Source of the DNA: Nitzschia sp. pyKryTriq1
Taxonomy: Eukaryota > Bacillariophyta > Bacillariophyceae > Bacillariales > Bacillariaceae
Length of the DNA stretch: 64,000 nucleotides
NCBI GenBank assembly: GCA_956465555.1
Contig: OY101117.1
Coordinates: 1,860,001-1,924,000, forward strand
Direction: 5' to 3'
Shown in pieces: positions 10,874-20,320 of this stretch. Numbering within the stretch: position 1 is the stretch's first letter; the number at the start of each line of letters is the position of its first letter. Below the pieces are notes generated by a model, which saw only the letters and a program-made list of their open reading frames with translations, was not told where the DNA came from and did not search any database. The position numbers and the translations under genes were made by a program.

Positions 10874-12559
10874 ATGGGATCCTTCCGTCTTCATTGCATG
10901 AAAATAATTGCCATTGCTGCTGCTGTCATATTTTTAGGTATAAGTAGAAGCTCTGGGTTCACCGCTCCGTCACCCTCCCATCGCAACCCTCCGAATGCCG
11001 GCAAAGAGTACCCGTCCATGCATCACCGGCATGAAGACCCAGAGCTCTTTTCCGTCGCCCCTATGATGGGTCACACAAATCGGCACTATCGCTTCATGTT
11101 TGGAAAAGTCAGTAAACGGGCGTGGCTCTACACCGAAATGATTCCGGCCAGCCGACTAGTGCAAAGCTACGTCCAGGCTGCTGCGAGCCTCAATGCATGC
11201 TGCAAGTACTACCAAAGAGGCAGCAACCATAATCACCGGGTACTGCTTTGCCTGGAAGAAATTCAACACCGTGTCGAGTTCATAAAACTTGAATATCGTG
11301 CGGGGACTTACAAGATCCATGATCCCATTATGGAAGAACTGCTGGATCCGGGCCCTAATCCCGCTGTCCTACAGCTGGGGGGACGAGATCCCGACCAACT
11401 CGCACACGCTGCGGCAATCGCCGCGGCGTTTGGCTTCAGGGCCGTCAATTTGAACTGTGGATGTCCCAGTACATCTGTGTCCGCCCGAGCAACAGGGGCA
11501 GCACTCATGAGAGAACCATCGCTAGTCGCGCAATGTTTGGAAGCCATGTCGCAGACCATGGATAAAGTTAATCCTTCAACAATTCTTTCCGTCAAGCATC
11601 GGCTGGGAGTGGCAGACACCGTTTCTTACAACGCCGAATGGGATCATGCACAAGATGACGAGGCGGCATATAGAACATGTTTCGACTTTGTCCAAAGGAT
11701 AAGCTATGCATCCAAACTTTCAAGAATTCAAGTCCATGGCAGAATTGCATTGTTGGGTTTTGATGCACCGTCTGGTACCGGTACAAACAGAAAAGAAGAA
11801 CAGTTATGGGTGCCATCATCTGATGAAGCTTTGTCATCTTCAACCACTGGACAACAACTGTCCATCAAAATCAATCACCAGCGCGTTCAGTATCATGCAA
11901 AGCTTCTTTCGCGTCAAGTGACGCTCCAAAACCGAAGTGTCCCCCCGCTTCGACCAGGTGTGGCAGACAAGATCGCCCAGGACTTTCCAAAGTTACAGGT
12001 CATCTCAAACGGTGGAATTAAGTGCATCGATGAAGTCCATACTCGCCTTTCTTGCGGAGTGGTGGGAGCAATGGTCGGACGAGCTGCCATCAACCATCCA
12101 TGTTCATTCGCAGGAGTTGACAAGGAAGTTTGGAGACAAGATGACGACTCCTCTCCAAGTCCAATGACGAGGGGCAAAGTTCTCCTGGATTACATTGATT
12201 ATTGCCAAGAAGAGGAGTCCCGATTGGAACATACACTTAGCGACAAACAAAGGGCACATAGTACTGCAAGAAGGCGGAGGGAAGACTTCGATTCCATAGC
12301 GTGGCATCGAAGGCGGCTTGTGGCACCGATCTTTCATTTGTTCATGGGAGAAGAGGGGAACGAAGCCTACCAGCGACGATTGAGAAAGCTTGTCAGTAGA
12401 GCCGATCGGCACCCTACCCCATCTATGATTTTGGCGGCCATGGCGGAGGTTCCGTCTCGTTCTTTGGACAAGCCTTTGAAGGAACACACACCTTGGGACC
12501 AAATACCGAAATACGACTTTACAAAGCGGTCTGGAGCCATGCAGCGAACCATTTATTGA
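10874..12559 (+). CDS. tRNA-dihydrouridine synthase (DusA-like), predicted plastid form
   Basis: Single exon, 561 residues. Residues 1-28 are a signal peptide ending at RSSGF|TAPS, a diatom plastid-type site with Phe at the cleavage point, so import into the plastid is likely. The enzyme reduces uridine in tRNA D-loops with FMN. Visible are the FMN-site start LFSVAPMMGHTNRHYRFMF, QLGGRDPDQLAHAA, the active-site Cys in VNLNCGCPSTSV (Cys about residue 195), VKHRLGVAD, the RIQVHGRIALLG motif, NRSVPPLRPG and the phosphate loop VISNGGIKC...GAMVGRAAI. Two additions are odd: about 45 residues after the SRLVQ helix, and about 50 residues between VHGRIALLG and NRSVPPL, where bacterial DusA has only a few. 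The second contains a GTACCGGTAC block (11774-11783) of the kind found between genes here. Confidence 0.88.
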   Translation: MGSFRLHCMKIIAIAAAVIFLGISRSSGFTAPSPSHRNPPNAGKEYPSMHHRHEDPELFSVAPMMGHTNRHYRFMFGKVSKRAWLYTEMIPASRLVQSYVQAAASLNACCKYYQRGSNHNHRVLLCLEEIQHRVEFIKLEYRAGTYKIHDPIMEELLDPGPNPAVLQLGGRDPDQLAHAAAIAAAFGFRAVNLNCGCPSTSVSARATGAALMREPSLVAQCLEAMSQTMDKVNPSTILSVKHRLGVADTVSYNAEWDHAQDDEAAYRTCFDFVQRISYASKLSRIQVHGRIALLGFDAPSGTGTNRKEEQLWVPSSDEALSSSTTGQQLSIKINHQRVQYHAKLLSRQVTLQNRSVPPLRPGVADKIAQDFPKLQVISNGGIKCIDEVHTRLSCGVVGAMVGRAAINHPCSFAGVDKEVWRQDDDSSPSPMTRGKVLLDYIDYCQEEESRLEHTLSDKQRAHSTARRRREDFDSIAWHRRRLVAPIFHLFMGEEGNEAYQRRLRKLVSRADRHPTPSMILAAMAEVPSRSLDKPLKEHTPWDQIPKYDFTKRSGAMQRTIY

Positions 12560-12639
12560 TTTTCACTGACAATGGTGTGGCTCCTAAGGTCTAAGAATTT
12601 TGAACTAGATTTCTCGCTCCGCATGGATACGACGTTGTA

Positions 12640-13467
12640 TTAAGATACTCCCGGTTTCAGGATCATGATACTGTATAGTACCACAAGAAAGGCACACGAC
12701 ACAATGTTGGACAGTCGACGTTGAATAACCTTGGAATCGTCGAATCCACGTTCCCGAAGACTGGCTTGAGAGCGACGGTCCGTCCAAGCCCACCAAATAC
12801 CAAACAACAGCATGACGTGCAGTGACGATTTTACATGTTTGGGTGCGAATCTCAGTGTGGCATAGTAATGAAAAGACTGAGCCACCCCTGAGATCAAGCT
12901 CATTGTGACAGCGGGTAGGACGAGCCTGGATTCGACCTGCCATAACCAGTTGAGCAGCACAGCGCCAGATTTGTTGTTTTGTTGCCGTTGCTCTTCCATT
13001 TTGTTTCCGATATATGGTAGATTCCACTCGAGCAAGGTTGTGGTTACAATGCCTCCGGCGAATACCATAGCCGAAAGAGCATGTATTAAACTCCAGACAT
13101 TTCGAGGGATCATGAGCAAAAACCCGGGATGAAGCGTGGGTCTCATGTAGTTGACAACGACGAATATAGAAACAGCATGAAGCCAGATAAGCAAAACCCG
13201 ACGTTCTGATTTGCTTTGTCGAAGAAGCGCGGGTGTGGGTGAATCGGGAGAAGAGTCGTCGCTGGACGCCGTACCGGAAGAAGTTTCCCACAACGGCGAC
13301 GTATGGTGAATCGAGCGCGGCCAAGGTTTACTATCAAAAGCACGTTCTCGTGGGAGACTTGCAGGTGGTGTAGAGGCAGCTTGGAAGCCACTGGAAGGCT
13401 TGCCAGTCAAAACGACCGCAAGCACCAATGGCAACATAAAAGGCGCGATTCTTGGGAAAGTCAGCAT
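12640..13467 (-). CDS. Plastid-type membrane protein, possibly DUF2269-like
   Basis: Single exon, 275 residues, ATG 13467. The N-terminus is a signal peptide ending in KPSSGFQAAS, again a plastid ASAFAP-like site, followed by a Ser/Pro-rich transit region to about residue 95. After that come four hydrophobic helices: LLIWLHAVSIFVVVNYM, VWSLIHALSAMVFAGGIVTT, a third around LVLPAVTMSLISGVAQSF, and VKSSLHVMLLFGIWWAW, then TDRRSQ and a final helix. The His-containing helices and Trp/Glu residues between them resemble the small bacterial integral membrane family DUF2269, but I am not sure. No enzymatic motif. It is convergent with the dihydrouridine synthase gene, 80 bp apart. Confidence 0.7.
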   Translation of the reverse strand: MLTFPRIAPFMLPLVLAVVLTGKPSSGFQAASTPPASLPRERAFDSKPWPRSIHHTSPLWETSSGTASSDDSSPDSPTPALLRQSKSERRVLLIWLHAVSIFVVVNYMRPTLHPGFLLMIPRNVWSLIHALSAMVFAGGIVTTTLLEWNLPYIGNKMEEQRQQNNKSGAVLLNWLWQVESRLVLPAVTMSLISGVAQSFHYYATLRFAPKHVKSSLHVMLLFGIWWAWTDRRSQASLRERGFDDSKVIQRRLSNIVSCAFLVVLYSIMILKPGVS

Positions 13468-15267
13468 TGTCTGCTACTGGGAGATGATGGCAAGTTACAG
13501 TATGATGTGTGTCAATGTAATTACGAATACCGGTACCTGGCACCTGGGGGGGGGGGGGGGCACCTCTGCTCTGGCACTGTTGTCTGTACCGTACCATGTG
13601 TACCGGTATGTCTCTCGCCTGCCTTCTCGCCTGTACAAGTACGGTACCGGTAGACTACATACCGGTACCAGGTGGTATCCTTGATCTCCCAGCATGCTTT
13701 AGCCTGCCGGTCTCAAACTTTTTTAATTGGCGCCGCCCCCGCCGCCGCCGCCGTCCATTGGATATTTCTTCTTACGCGTGGAATTTAAATGATGTGCCCC
13801 TTCCCAGAGTCCCAGTCCCACTAGTCAACTAGCAATACCACTACTAGTGCCTCGTCGGCGTGGGGTGGCCCACGCGGACCACGGACCACGTGGGCCGCGC
13901 GCAATTACCCGAATTATCATGGAATATTTCCAAGGCTCAACTTTGGAGTCGTCCCAAGCTGCCAGGATACCATTGCCAAACAAATGTTATGCATCATTCA
14001 GTATCATTACTTTATGAAGAAATATATTTTGTTTTCAAAAGCTGTGTTTGATGAATTATTTGATGTCCTCTTCGTGTTTTTCATTGCAGAGCGACCGGGT
14101 TGCTTTGAATCCAGTGGGTCAGCTACCACGTGGAGAATGTACCACATCCTACGTGTGGGCCGCACACAACAATTTTTTTGGTCGAACCAAAAATGCATCA
14201 TGGCCATCCTCCGGATGCACTGCAATAGACAATAAACTAAAGCCAAACAAAATTACTGCTACAAAGTTATCTCTTTATTATCATTAGATACTGTGGGAAT
14301 ATTGGAATTATTGTTTGATGCACTGTTTTGGACGAATTGTCCAGATTTCTACCGAAATTTACATGTTTATGTACCCCCCCCCCCCCCAATGTACATAGCG
14401 CGCGCGGGGGGATATGAAAATCGACGAATTCAAATCAACCAGTTTTGAACGATATTGTCCTCCGCGCTCGCGAAATCAAATTTTAAAATTCCGTGTTTGT
14501 GTGGATTCCCTTCCTTGTGTATCGTGAATCAAACATCATCTCCTCCGGGCGGTCGTCAAGAAAATCAGACTCCATGTTCAGATACCTGCACGCACGACAG
14601 CACTTGCTGGCCTGGTGTCATCGAACGGAGCCATCGGTGTTTCCACCATAATTGGTTGCGATGACGCTTTCTCTTTCGGCCTGTGAGTTGATTTGTAGAG
14701 TAGACTGGGGAATACATTGCAAAGGATATTTGTTGATGCATACTGCATGCTGCGATGAACAGAACAGAAAGCCGAAGAGCAAATCGCTCCGGCGCTGGCT
14801 GATGCTGCCTACCGGTATTCGACGAATCCTCCTCGAGATGCTTCTCGACTTTTCCGTGGTGGAACTCGTGAATTGAGATCGGTGGAGGGAATCCTTACCT
14901 CCAATCTCGAGACAGCCTGCGAGAGATTCCATGCACCGGTGATGTCAGCAAGCTGACGCAAAAATGTCGCAAAGCGAAGCCTAAACTCGCAATCCATGGA
15001 ATGACGGATTGTGGCCCACCACTCTATTAACCACCGCCAGCCCCACCACCGCAGGATCTTTCCGTGGAAAGGAGGCTGGTGTCTGGACTCACACGATTAC
15101 TAGTCCAAAACCACCACGCCAGACTCCCGTGCTGGTAGCTGTCCAATGCGAATTTCTGCTGGCGAAACGCGTCCGTCGTCTTTCGCCTACATACCGCGAC
15201 AAGTAATATTCTTGATAATTTCTGGCATCATCATTTTCTCGTTTTCGGTCATCACGACGACGTTCCC
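13468..15267. repeat. 1.8-kb intergenic region with homopolymer runs and GTAC blocks
   Basis: No gene recognised. Holds GTAC palindromes at 13531-13541 and 13588-13676, an uninterrupted run of 15 G (13546-13560), a GCCGCC-type run (13732-13756), a CACGTGG/GGTGGCC cluster at 13861-13895 and a run of 14 C (14374-14387) followed by a GC-rich CGCGCGCGGGGGG. Short ORFs on both strands have no protein-like pattern. Confidence 0.5.
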
Positions 15268-16947
15268 ATGAAGCAGACTTGTGCCACCAGGCGCTCACCG
15301 CCGTACTCCTTGCTATTGGTGCTTTTTCTCCCTTGTTCTTATGCATTTGTCATAAGAGGATCCCAGGTACCACGAAGAGATTCCTGGAAGAAAGTCCTTC
15401 AGAGTCAGAACAACGACGACGACTTGGCCAATGACGAAGGAATTTTCTTCGATGACTTTGACTTTACAGTCGGAAGTGGCGGCTCCGATCAATCCTCGTC
15501 GTCGACATCGTCGTCGTCTGCAGGCGCAAATGTGTTGCAACAGCGATTGAGTCAGCTAGTTGCGACTCAGGAAGAATCATCGCAGCAGGTTCTTGAAAAT
15601 TGGAAACAAGGTCACTGGAGCGTTCGAGGTTGTTCGTTGGACCCAGGAGATGCTGGATTCGGAGAGAGTAGAGTGCAAGTGTCATCCTTGCTGTCCTTCA
15701 TGGAAGACGAAGGCGATGAGACGATTCTAGTTGGCCGGACTGACGGCAGTCTGTGCTGGCTGGCGCTCGGCTCCGAATACTTGGCCACGTTTACGAACCA
15801 ATACGTCGCCAGGGAGGCGTCGAATGACACCATTGCTGTCACAGAAGAGCTAAAGCGTGATTCGGCGCATTCTATTCCAATGCCTCTGGAGGGTGTATCA
15901 AACGTAGACGAAGCTTCAGCTGCTCTGTCAGACAGGGCCACTTCCAATTTTGAAATTTTGGCACAGGTACAGGCATCAGACGCGGCTATTTTGGACATGG
16001 CTGTGGTCCGAGATGGCACATCGGACCATCAGGTGTTATATGCACTTAGCCAATCACTCACGGATCCGGTCCAGCAATTCCAGATCCAAGAAGATGGACC
16101 AGTAGGCAGAGAAGGCGCGTCGCTTCCAGTCAGTGACGTCGATTCTTCTTCCTCAGTGGTGCCGGTTGTCGCTATTCGTGCTCTTCGGGATCGATTCCTA
16201 CTATCTATCAGTCAAAGTGGCCTCGCCAGCGTATGGAGGCCCGAGAAAATGGCTTCATCTATGGTTACATCTTTCACTGTTCCACTGGAAGATGATGACA
16301 CTATTCTTTCATGTGACGCAGATGACGACTTTGTGTATGTGGGGACATCTCTCGGTTTTGTATTTGTCTATGCAGTTGACAAGATTCTTGACAACAAGAA
16401 TAAAATCCCACCTATCAAGACTTTTTCCGCTTTTACGAATGCTGGCGTTTCGAGTATATGTGCGGCCGGAGAAGGTGTCATGGGGAAGGGGCGGCCCACG
16501 CCTACACTTGCACTTGTTACCGGCAGTACATTGGGTGAAATCAAGCAATGGGAATTGCTCCCACGCGGGGTCAATTCTCTCGAATACTGGCCAAAAATGT
16601 CCAGTCAAAAACTGCCCGGCAAAGCTCATGTTTTAATGAAAGGTCCGGTGCAGTCATTGGCAGAATCGACGGCGGGATCGGCAATATTGAACTTACGTCC
16701 CGTTCAAGAAGGAGTCATCCTGTCAGCTACCAAGCACCAATTGACCATTTGGAACACTGCTACTGGTGATACGTTTTGTGATATGCATGGGCTCGACTTT
16801 GAACAAGGGGCTTGCTGTTTAGTCCTGTCGGAACATCTTTTGGTTACCAACGGTCTCAAACAGTACGTGTGTGTGCACGATTTTTCGATCGATCCTAACC
16901 TCACGGTGAAAGACATGATAGTTCCCATGGACGACGAAGACGAATAA
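15268..16947 (+). CDS. Predicted plastid-targeted beta-propeller (WD-like) protein
   Basis: Single exon, 559 residues, ATG 15268. A hydrophobic signal peptide ends at PCSYAFVIRG, matching the diatom plastid import motif. An acidic Ser-rich linker (about residues 45-95) is followed by repeated strand patterns typical of WD/beta-propeller blades: ILVGRTDGSLCWLALGSEYL, then DRFLLSISQSGLASVWRPE, then FVYVGTSLGFVFVYAV, then VTGSTLGEIKQWELL, then VILSATKHQLTIWNTATGD and LLVTNGLKQYVCVHDF. That makes about six to seven blades with weak WD signatures. Such proteins are assembly platforms; partner and pathway are unknown. No catalytic residues are evident. It resembles uncharacterised diatom proteins rather than a named family. 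Confidence 0.68.
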   Translation: MKQTCATRRSPPYSLLLVLFLPCSYAFVIRGSQVPRRDSWKKVLQSQNNDDDLANDEGIFFDDFDFTVGSGGSDQSSSSTSSSSAGANVLQQRLSQLVATQEESSQQVLENWKQGHWSVRGCSLDPGDAGFGESRVQVSSLLSFMEDEGDETILVGRTDGSLCWLALGSEYLATFTNQYVAREASNDTIAVTEELKRDSAHSIPMPLEGVSNVDEASAALSDRATSNFEILAQVQASDAAILDMAVVRDGTSDHQVLYALSQSLTDPVQQFQIQEDGPVGREGASLPVSDVDSSSSVVPVVAIRALRDRFLLSISQSGLASVWRPEKMASSMVTSFTVPLEDDDTILSCDADDDFVYVGTSLGFVFVYAVDKILDNKNKIPPIKTFSAFTNAGVSSICAAGEGVMGKGRPTPTLALVTGSTLGEIKQWELLPRGVNSLEYWPKMSSQKLPGKAHVLMKGPVQSLAESTAGSAILNLRPVQEGVILSATKHQLTIWNTATGDTFCDMHGLDFEQGACCLVLSEHLLVTNGLKQYVCVHDFSIDPNLTVKDMIVPMDDEDE

Positions 16948-17388
16948 AAATTAGAAATAACGCATACTGAAGAGGACCGGTAGCCTTTCCATGTACACTA
17001 GCCTCATCATAACATGCCAGTCTACTCCCTCCATGCCGTAGAAACGGGGCGGCTAGAGGTGGTATCTGTACAGAAGGCAATACTCAGATACGGTGATGAT
17101 ACCTGGTTGATTTTGGGGTTGATCATTTTCAAATATTTCAGTCGCTACCTCGCAAGCAAACGCCATCAATCTACGGTACTTGCAGAGGTTCGGTCAAGTG
17201 GATCTTGGGTCATACTGCAGGCAACAATTTCAAACCAGACTCACTCTACTCATGCAGCTGGCCTCTAGAGATGTTTGGAATGCTTCACACACCCGCACAC
17301 GAATTTTTCCGACCTGCACTCTGGAAGCCCTCATTTTTCCTTTGTTGTAGCTACTAGCTAGGCACCACCTAATGCCTATATGTTTTCT
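16948..17388. other. Convergent intergenic spacer, nothing recognised
   Basis: 440 bp between the 3' ends of two convergent genes. No repeats of note and no ORF with protein-like content. Confidence 0.5.
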
Positions 17389-17703
17389 TCATGTCTTTTT
17401 TCCTTTGTCGTGAAGCGCTTCTTTGGCCCGTACATGCTTGGTCGAGTATATGGTACCACTTGTAGCACCTCCTCCTCGGTTATCTTGACGGCGGTTTATC
17501 TTCTGGTTCTTGGTTCCGGAACCGCCACCGCCTCCTCCAGAATTCGCCATGCCAAAATCGTCGTATTTGTCGTATTCGTCCTCTTCGTAGAATGCGGATG
17601 AGTCTACGCTCTCCACTCTCTCGTTAACAGCCGGTGGACGATTCGGGATCGGAGGTTCTAGCTCCTTTTTGCTGCGATCAGACGAGTTGGTGGCTTTCGA
17701 CAT
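17389..17703 (-). CDS. Small disordered acidic/Gly-rich protein
   Basis: Single exon, 104 residues, ATG 17703. Charged N-terminus with PPIPNRPPAVNERVES, an acidic aromatic stretch FYEEDEYDKYDDFGM, a glycine run and a basic C-terminus TIYSTKHVRAKEALHDKGKK. No signal peptide or membrane helix; it looks like an intrinsically disordered nuclear or RNA-associated protein. The short C-terminal motif looks constrained, but I cannot name the family. Confidence 0.55.
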   Translation of the reverse strand: MSKATNSSDRSKKELEPPIPNRPPAVNERVESVDSSAFYEEDEYDKYDDFGMANSGGGGGGSGTKNQKINRRQDNRGGGATSGTIYSTKHVRAKEALHDKGKKT

Positions 17704-18174
17704 GGCAATTGATCTTTCACTACTACAGTATGCTTTCAGGTTTCAGGTTTCAGGCTATGGTTTTTGTGGCGAGGAGAGCTCTCTCTTCCACTGCATGCGG
17801 GCGCTCTTTCCAAGCTCTTTCTCGCTTTGGTCTGCCCGCCCATCCTCCCTCGAACGATACTTTTAGCTACGGCTCGCCTCGGCTCGGTAATCGGTTCAGT
17901 ACCAGTACATATACTGTGGGCTAACACACAACATAGGGAAATACAGACAATTCGTTAAATATGGTTCCTCTATGTGTGATATTAATTTAATATCACACAT
18001 AGGGAATTTGGTGTCACTATGACACAGTACATAGGAAGACAATGACAAATAATAATGTGATACTCTACTCGTATGTGTGGTAGAAATTAACAACACACAT
18101 AGGGAGACTCCATACAGTAGTGTCTAGTCCTCTGGAGTCCAGGGAAACCCGCTGATTCTCCGTTCCGGAAGCTG
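17704..18174. repeat. Palindrome and CACACATAGGG repeats
   Basis: 17970-18002 is a perfect 16-bp inverted repeat with a single-base centre (CTATGTGTGATATTAA and its complement). The same CACACATAG(GGA) word recurs at about 17932 (imperfect) and 18093, inverted at about 18072. A further copy of AATATCACACATAG lies at about 20160. The cluster flanks the left end of the Penelope-like remnant and may be the relic of an older insertion. Confidence 0.6.
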
Positions 18175-19230
18175 ATGGTAGATGCGAAGATGGAATTCCA
18201 CTACCTTGACATATCATTGTTTTGGACAGCGGAAGACTATCTCGGCATTAAAGTTGGACTACAAGTAAAACCCAACCAAGTGCTCTCCTACTTGAACTCA
18301 ACGTCTACGCACCCTCCCCACGTCTTCCGGGCAGTCGGAAAAGGAGTTTGTTCCCGACTGGCAACATTGACTCAAATCCCTGGCTTGTCCAATCAGTGCC
18401 GAATTAATTCGCTCTACCCGGAACATCCAGAGGCGCTGCGTAAATCTGATAACCATCCTCATCCTAAGTTCCCCAAAGTCAAGGCTTGGAAGCAACAGGC
18501 GGCAGCGGAAGCCGCAAAGCGGAAGAACCAACGATCGAGGTGGAGCTGAAAAGTTTTCTTCTGCATTGGCTTTTCCCATTTGTGGAGCTGCCCGATTCAC
18601 AGAATTCTGAAGAGGTTGAAGCAGCGGTTTGGTTTAAAGTGGTTGAGGTATTCAATGTCGTACCAAAGATTCCCGAACGTTCGAGAATTGCTCCAGCAGG
18701 ACCTCAAATCCAAGATGCTGAGTGATATTGAAAGTGAAGACTTCCGCGATCGACCTTGTAATTGCTCAAGTGGAAACTGTTTTGCAGACGGCAACTGCCG
18801 CAAGTCCATGGTGGTCTACAAGTTGGGCTGCCGCACCTGCGGCAAATTCTACATTGGCAATACACAGCAGAAACTCAAAACACGATTCCAACAACACTGC
18901 TCGAACATACGGTCTCTCCTGGAAAGGAATGTACCGAGTAATACGTTCGTCCACCATATGGCAGAGCACCTGAAGGAAGAGGAGGTTCAGTACAGTCCCC
19001 AAATCATTCGAGATCGTACCGAGGTTGAAATTTTATGGCAAGGCAAAGCAATTAGTTGTACTATGAAGACGTTTGGAGTCCTACGTTGCCAGTTATGCAT
19101 GGAAGAGAAGCTTGCAATTCTACGTGCCTACTGGGAACAGCCCGAGCTACTACTCAACTCAATTATTGAGGTCGAGGAAAGCTGCAAGCATAGGACTAGG
19201 TTCCATCGTCTCTTGAGATGTGCAGATTAG
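18175..19230 (+). mobile_element. Penelope-like retroelement fragment (end of RT plus GIY-YIG endonuclease)
   Basis: A 5'-truncated, broken copy. The left part carries the tail of a reverse transcriptase, recognisable from the STSTHPPHVFRAVGKGVCSR segment that follows the RT core in Penelope-like elements. The right part carries a Cys-rich lead-in and a GIY-YIG nuclease with YKLGCRTCGKFYIGNTQQKL then KTRFQQH. The CxxC before YIG is usual for this family. The RT core is missing and the coding region is interrupted at least once. The copy is followed by a MITE island. It appears moderately old. Confidence 0.65.
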
Positions 19231-19299
19231 CGCTGATGATCCCGAAAGGGTGAAAAGAGTCCATTGAGTCAATCAATTGGACTGTCTGGCGTAGATGGT

Positions 19300-19650
19300 A
19301 TCGTCCCGGCGGGGAGGAGATTAATTTCTCTCAACCGTCAAGGTAGCAACTAAATTAGACAGTGCACTTTTTCGCTGCTTTACGATATAGTACTACTAGT
19401 AGTAGAGTTGTTTTATGATATAGTAGTACTACTACTAACGGTAGAGTAGTAGTAGTAGTAGTAGTAGTAGAAGTAGAATACTAGCTAGTAGCAGAGTAGA
19501 GTAGTACTACTAGTAGTAGAGTTGTTTCATGATATAGTAGTACTACTACTACCGGTAGAGTATATCGTAAAGCAGCGAAAAAGTGCACTGTCTAATTTAG
19601 CTGCTACCTTGACGGTCGAGAGCAATGAATCTCTCTTGCGCCGGAACGAT
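19300..19650. mobile_element. MITE with about 90-bp terminal inverted repeats
   Basis: The left arm (19300-19389) and right arm (19562-19650) are inverted copies: ATCGTCCCGGCG... mirrors ...CGCCGGAACGAT, with the shared core CTGTCTAATTTAG, TACCTTGACGGTCGAGAG and CGTAAAGCAGCGAAAAAG. The 170-bp centre is low-complexity TAGTAG/CTACTA repeats that also fold back on each other. No coding capacity. Immediate flanks read GGT|AT...AT|ACC, extending the inversion; no clear target-site duplication could be fixed by eye. Confidence 0.65.
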
Positions 19651-19703
19651 ACCGGTAGAGTAGTAGTAGTAGTAGTAGTAGAAGTAGAATACTAGCATAC
19701 TAA

Positions 19704-19770
19704 CTATATCGTAAAGCAGCGAAAAAGTGCACTGTCTAATTTAGATACTACCTTGACGGTCGAGAGCAAT
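19704..19770 (+). repeat. Extra partial arm of the same MITE family
   Basis: Third copy of the arm in direct orientation to the right arm of the 19300-19650 element. It starts at TATATCGTAAAGCAGC and stops after GGTCGAGAGCAATTG. A fourth copy is at 55905-55992. Confidence 0.7.
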
Positions 19771-19861
19771 TGACATTTTGATAACAAATGAAGGGGCCAA
19801 ATTCCGAAACGATCCTCTGAGTCGAGCGAGGAGTAGACTGGATCGTCTGTGGGTGGTTTTG

Positions 19862-20209
19862 ATGGTGGCTGTCTTCGCATTTACGGTGCATTTAGCATTG
19901 AACGTTTATGGAATTGACAGCGTTGCTGTCGACGATGTCAGCCACTGTGTTGCCCTCTACCTCGGAAGATCAAATGCGATCGCAGTCCGAAAACAAGTCG
20001 TGACTGATGCATACGAGGAAGAAGCCCTTTTCAACACCAGCACCGTTGAATTAAACGACAACTGCATCAAAGCGGGGCTTGAGAATATCACCGGCGAGCA
20101 GAGCCAAGTGAAACAGCTTTCGACTCGGCGTCTGGGTTCGATTGAATGCCTCTGGATCAATATCACACATAGCAGTTTCGGAGCCTTGTTGAAACGTATC
20201 AAGAGATGA
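19862..20209 (+). CDS. Doubtful ORF, 115 residues
   Basis: Open frame from ATG 19862 with a hydrophobic N-terminus (MVAVFAFTVHLALNVYG) that could be a signal sequence, then a polar region with several Asn-X-Ser/Thr sites. The frame continues upstream without an ATG into the MITE region. No family pattern and no clear splice sites. It may be an exon of an unrecognised gene or chance. Confidence 0.22.
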   Translation: MVAVFAFTVHLALNVYGIDSVAVDDVSHCVALYLGRSNAIAVRKQVVTDAYEEEALFNTSTVELNDNCIKAGLENITGEQSQVKQLSTRRLGSIECLWINITHSSFGALLKRIKR

Positions 20210-20320
20210 GCTGCACTGCAACACGAGCGGTCCGGGAATTTCGGACGTGGCAGTAGAAATTAACATTACAAGATCGAACTTCGTTTCAGAGATAAGTTGT
20301 CGTGTCAATCCATTCTCAAA

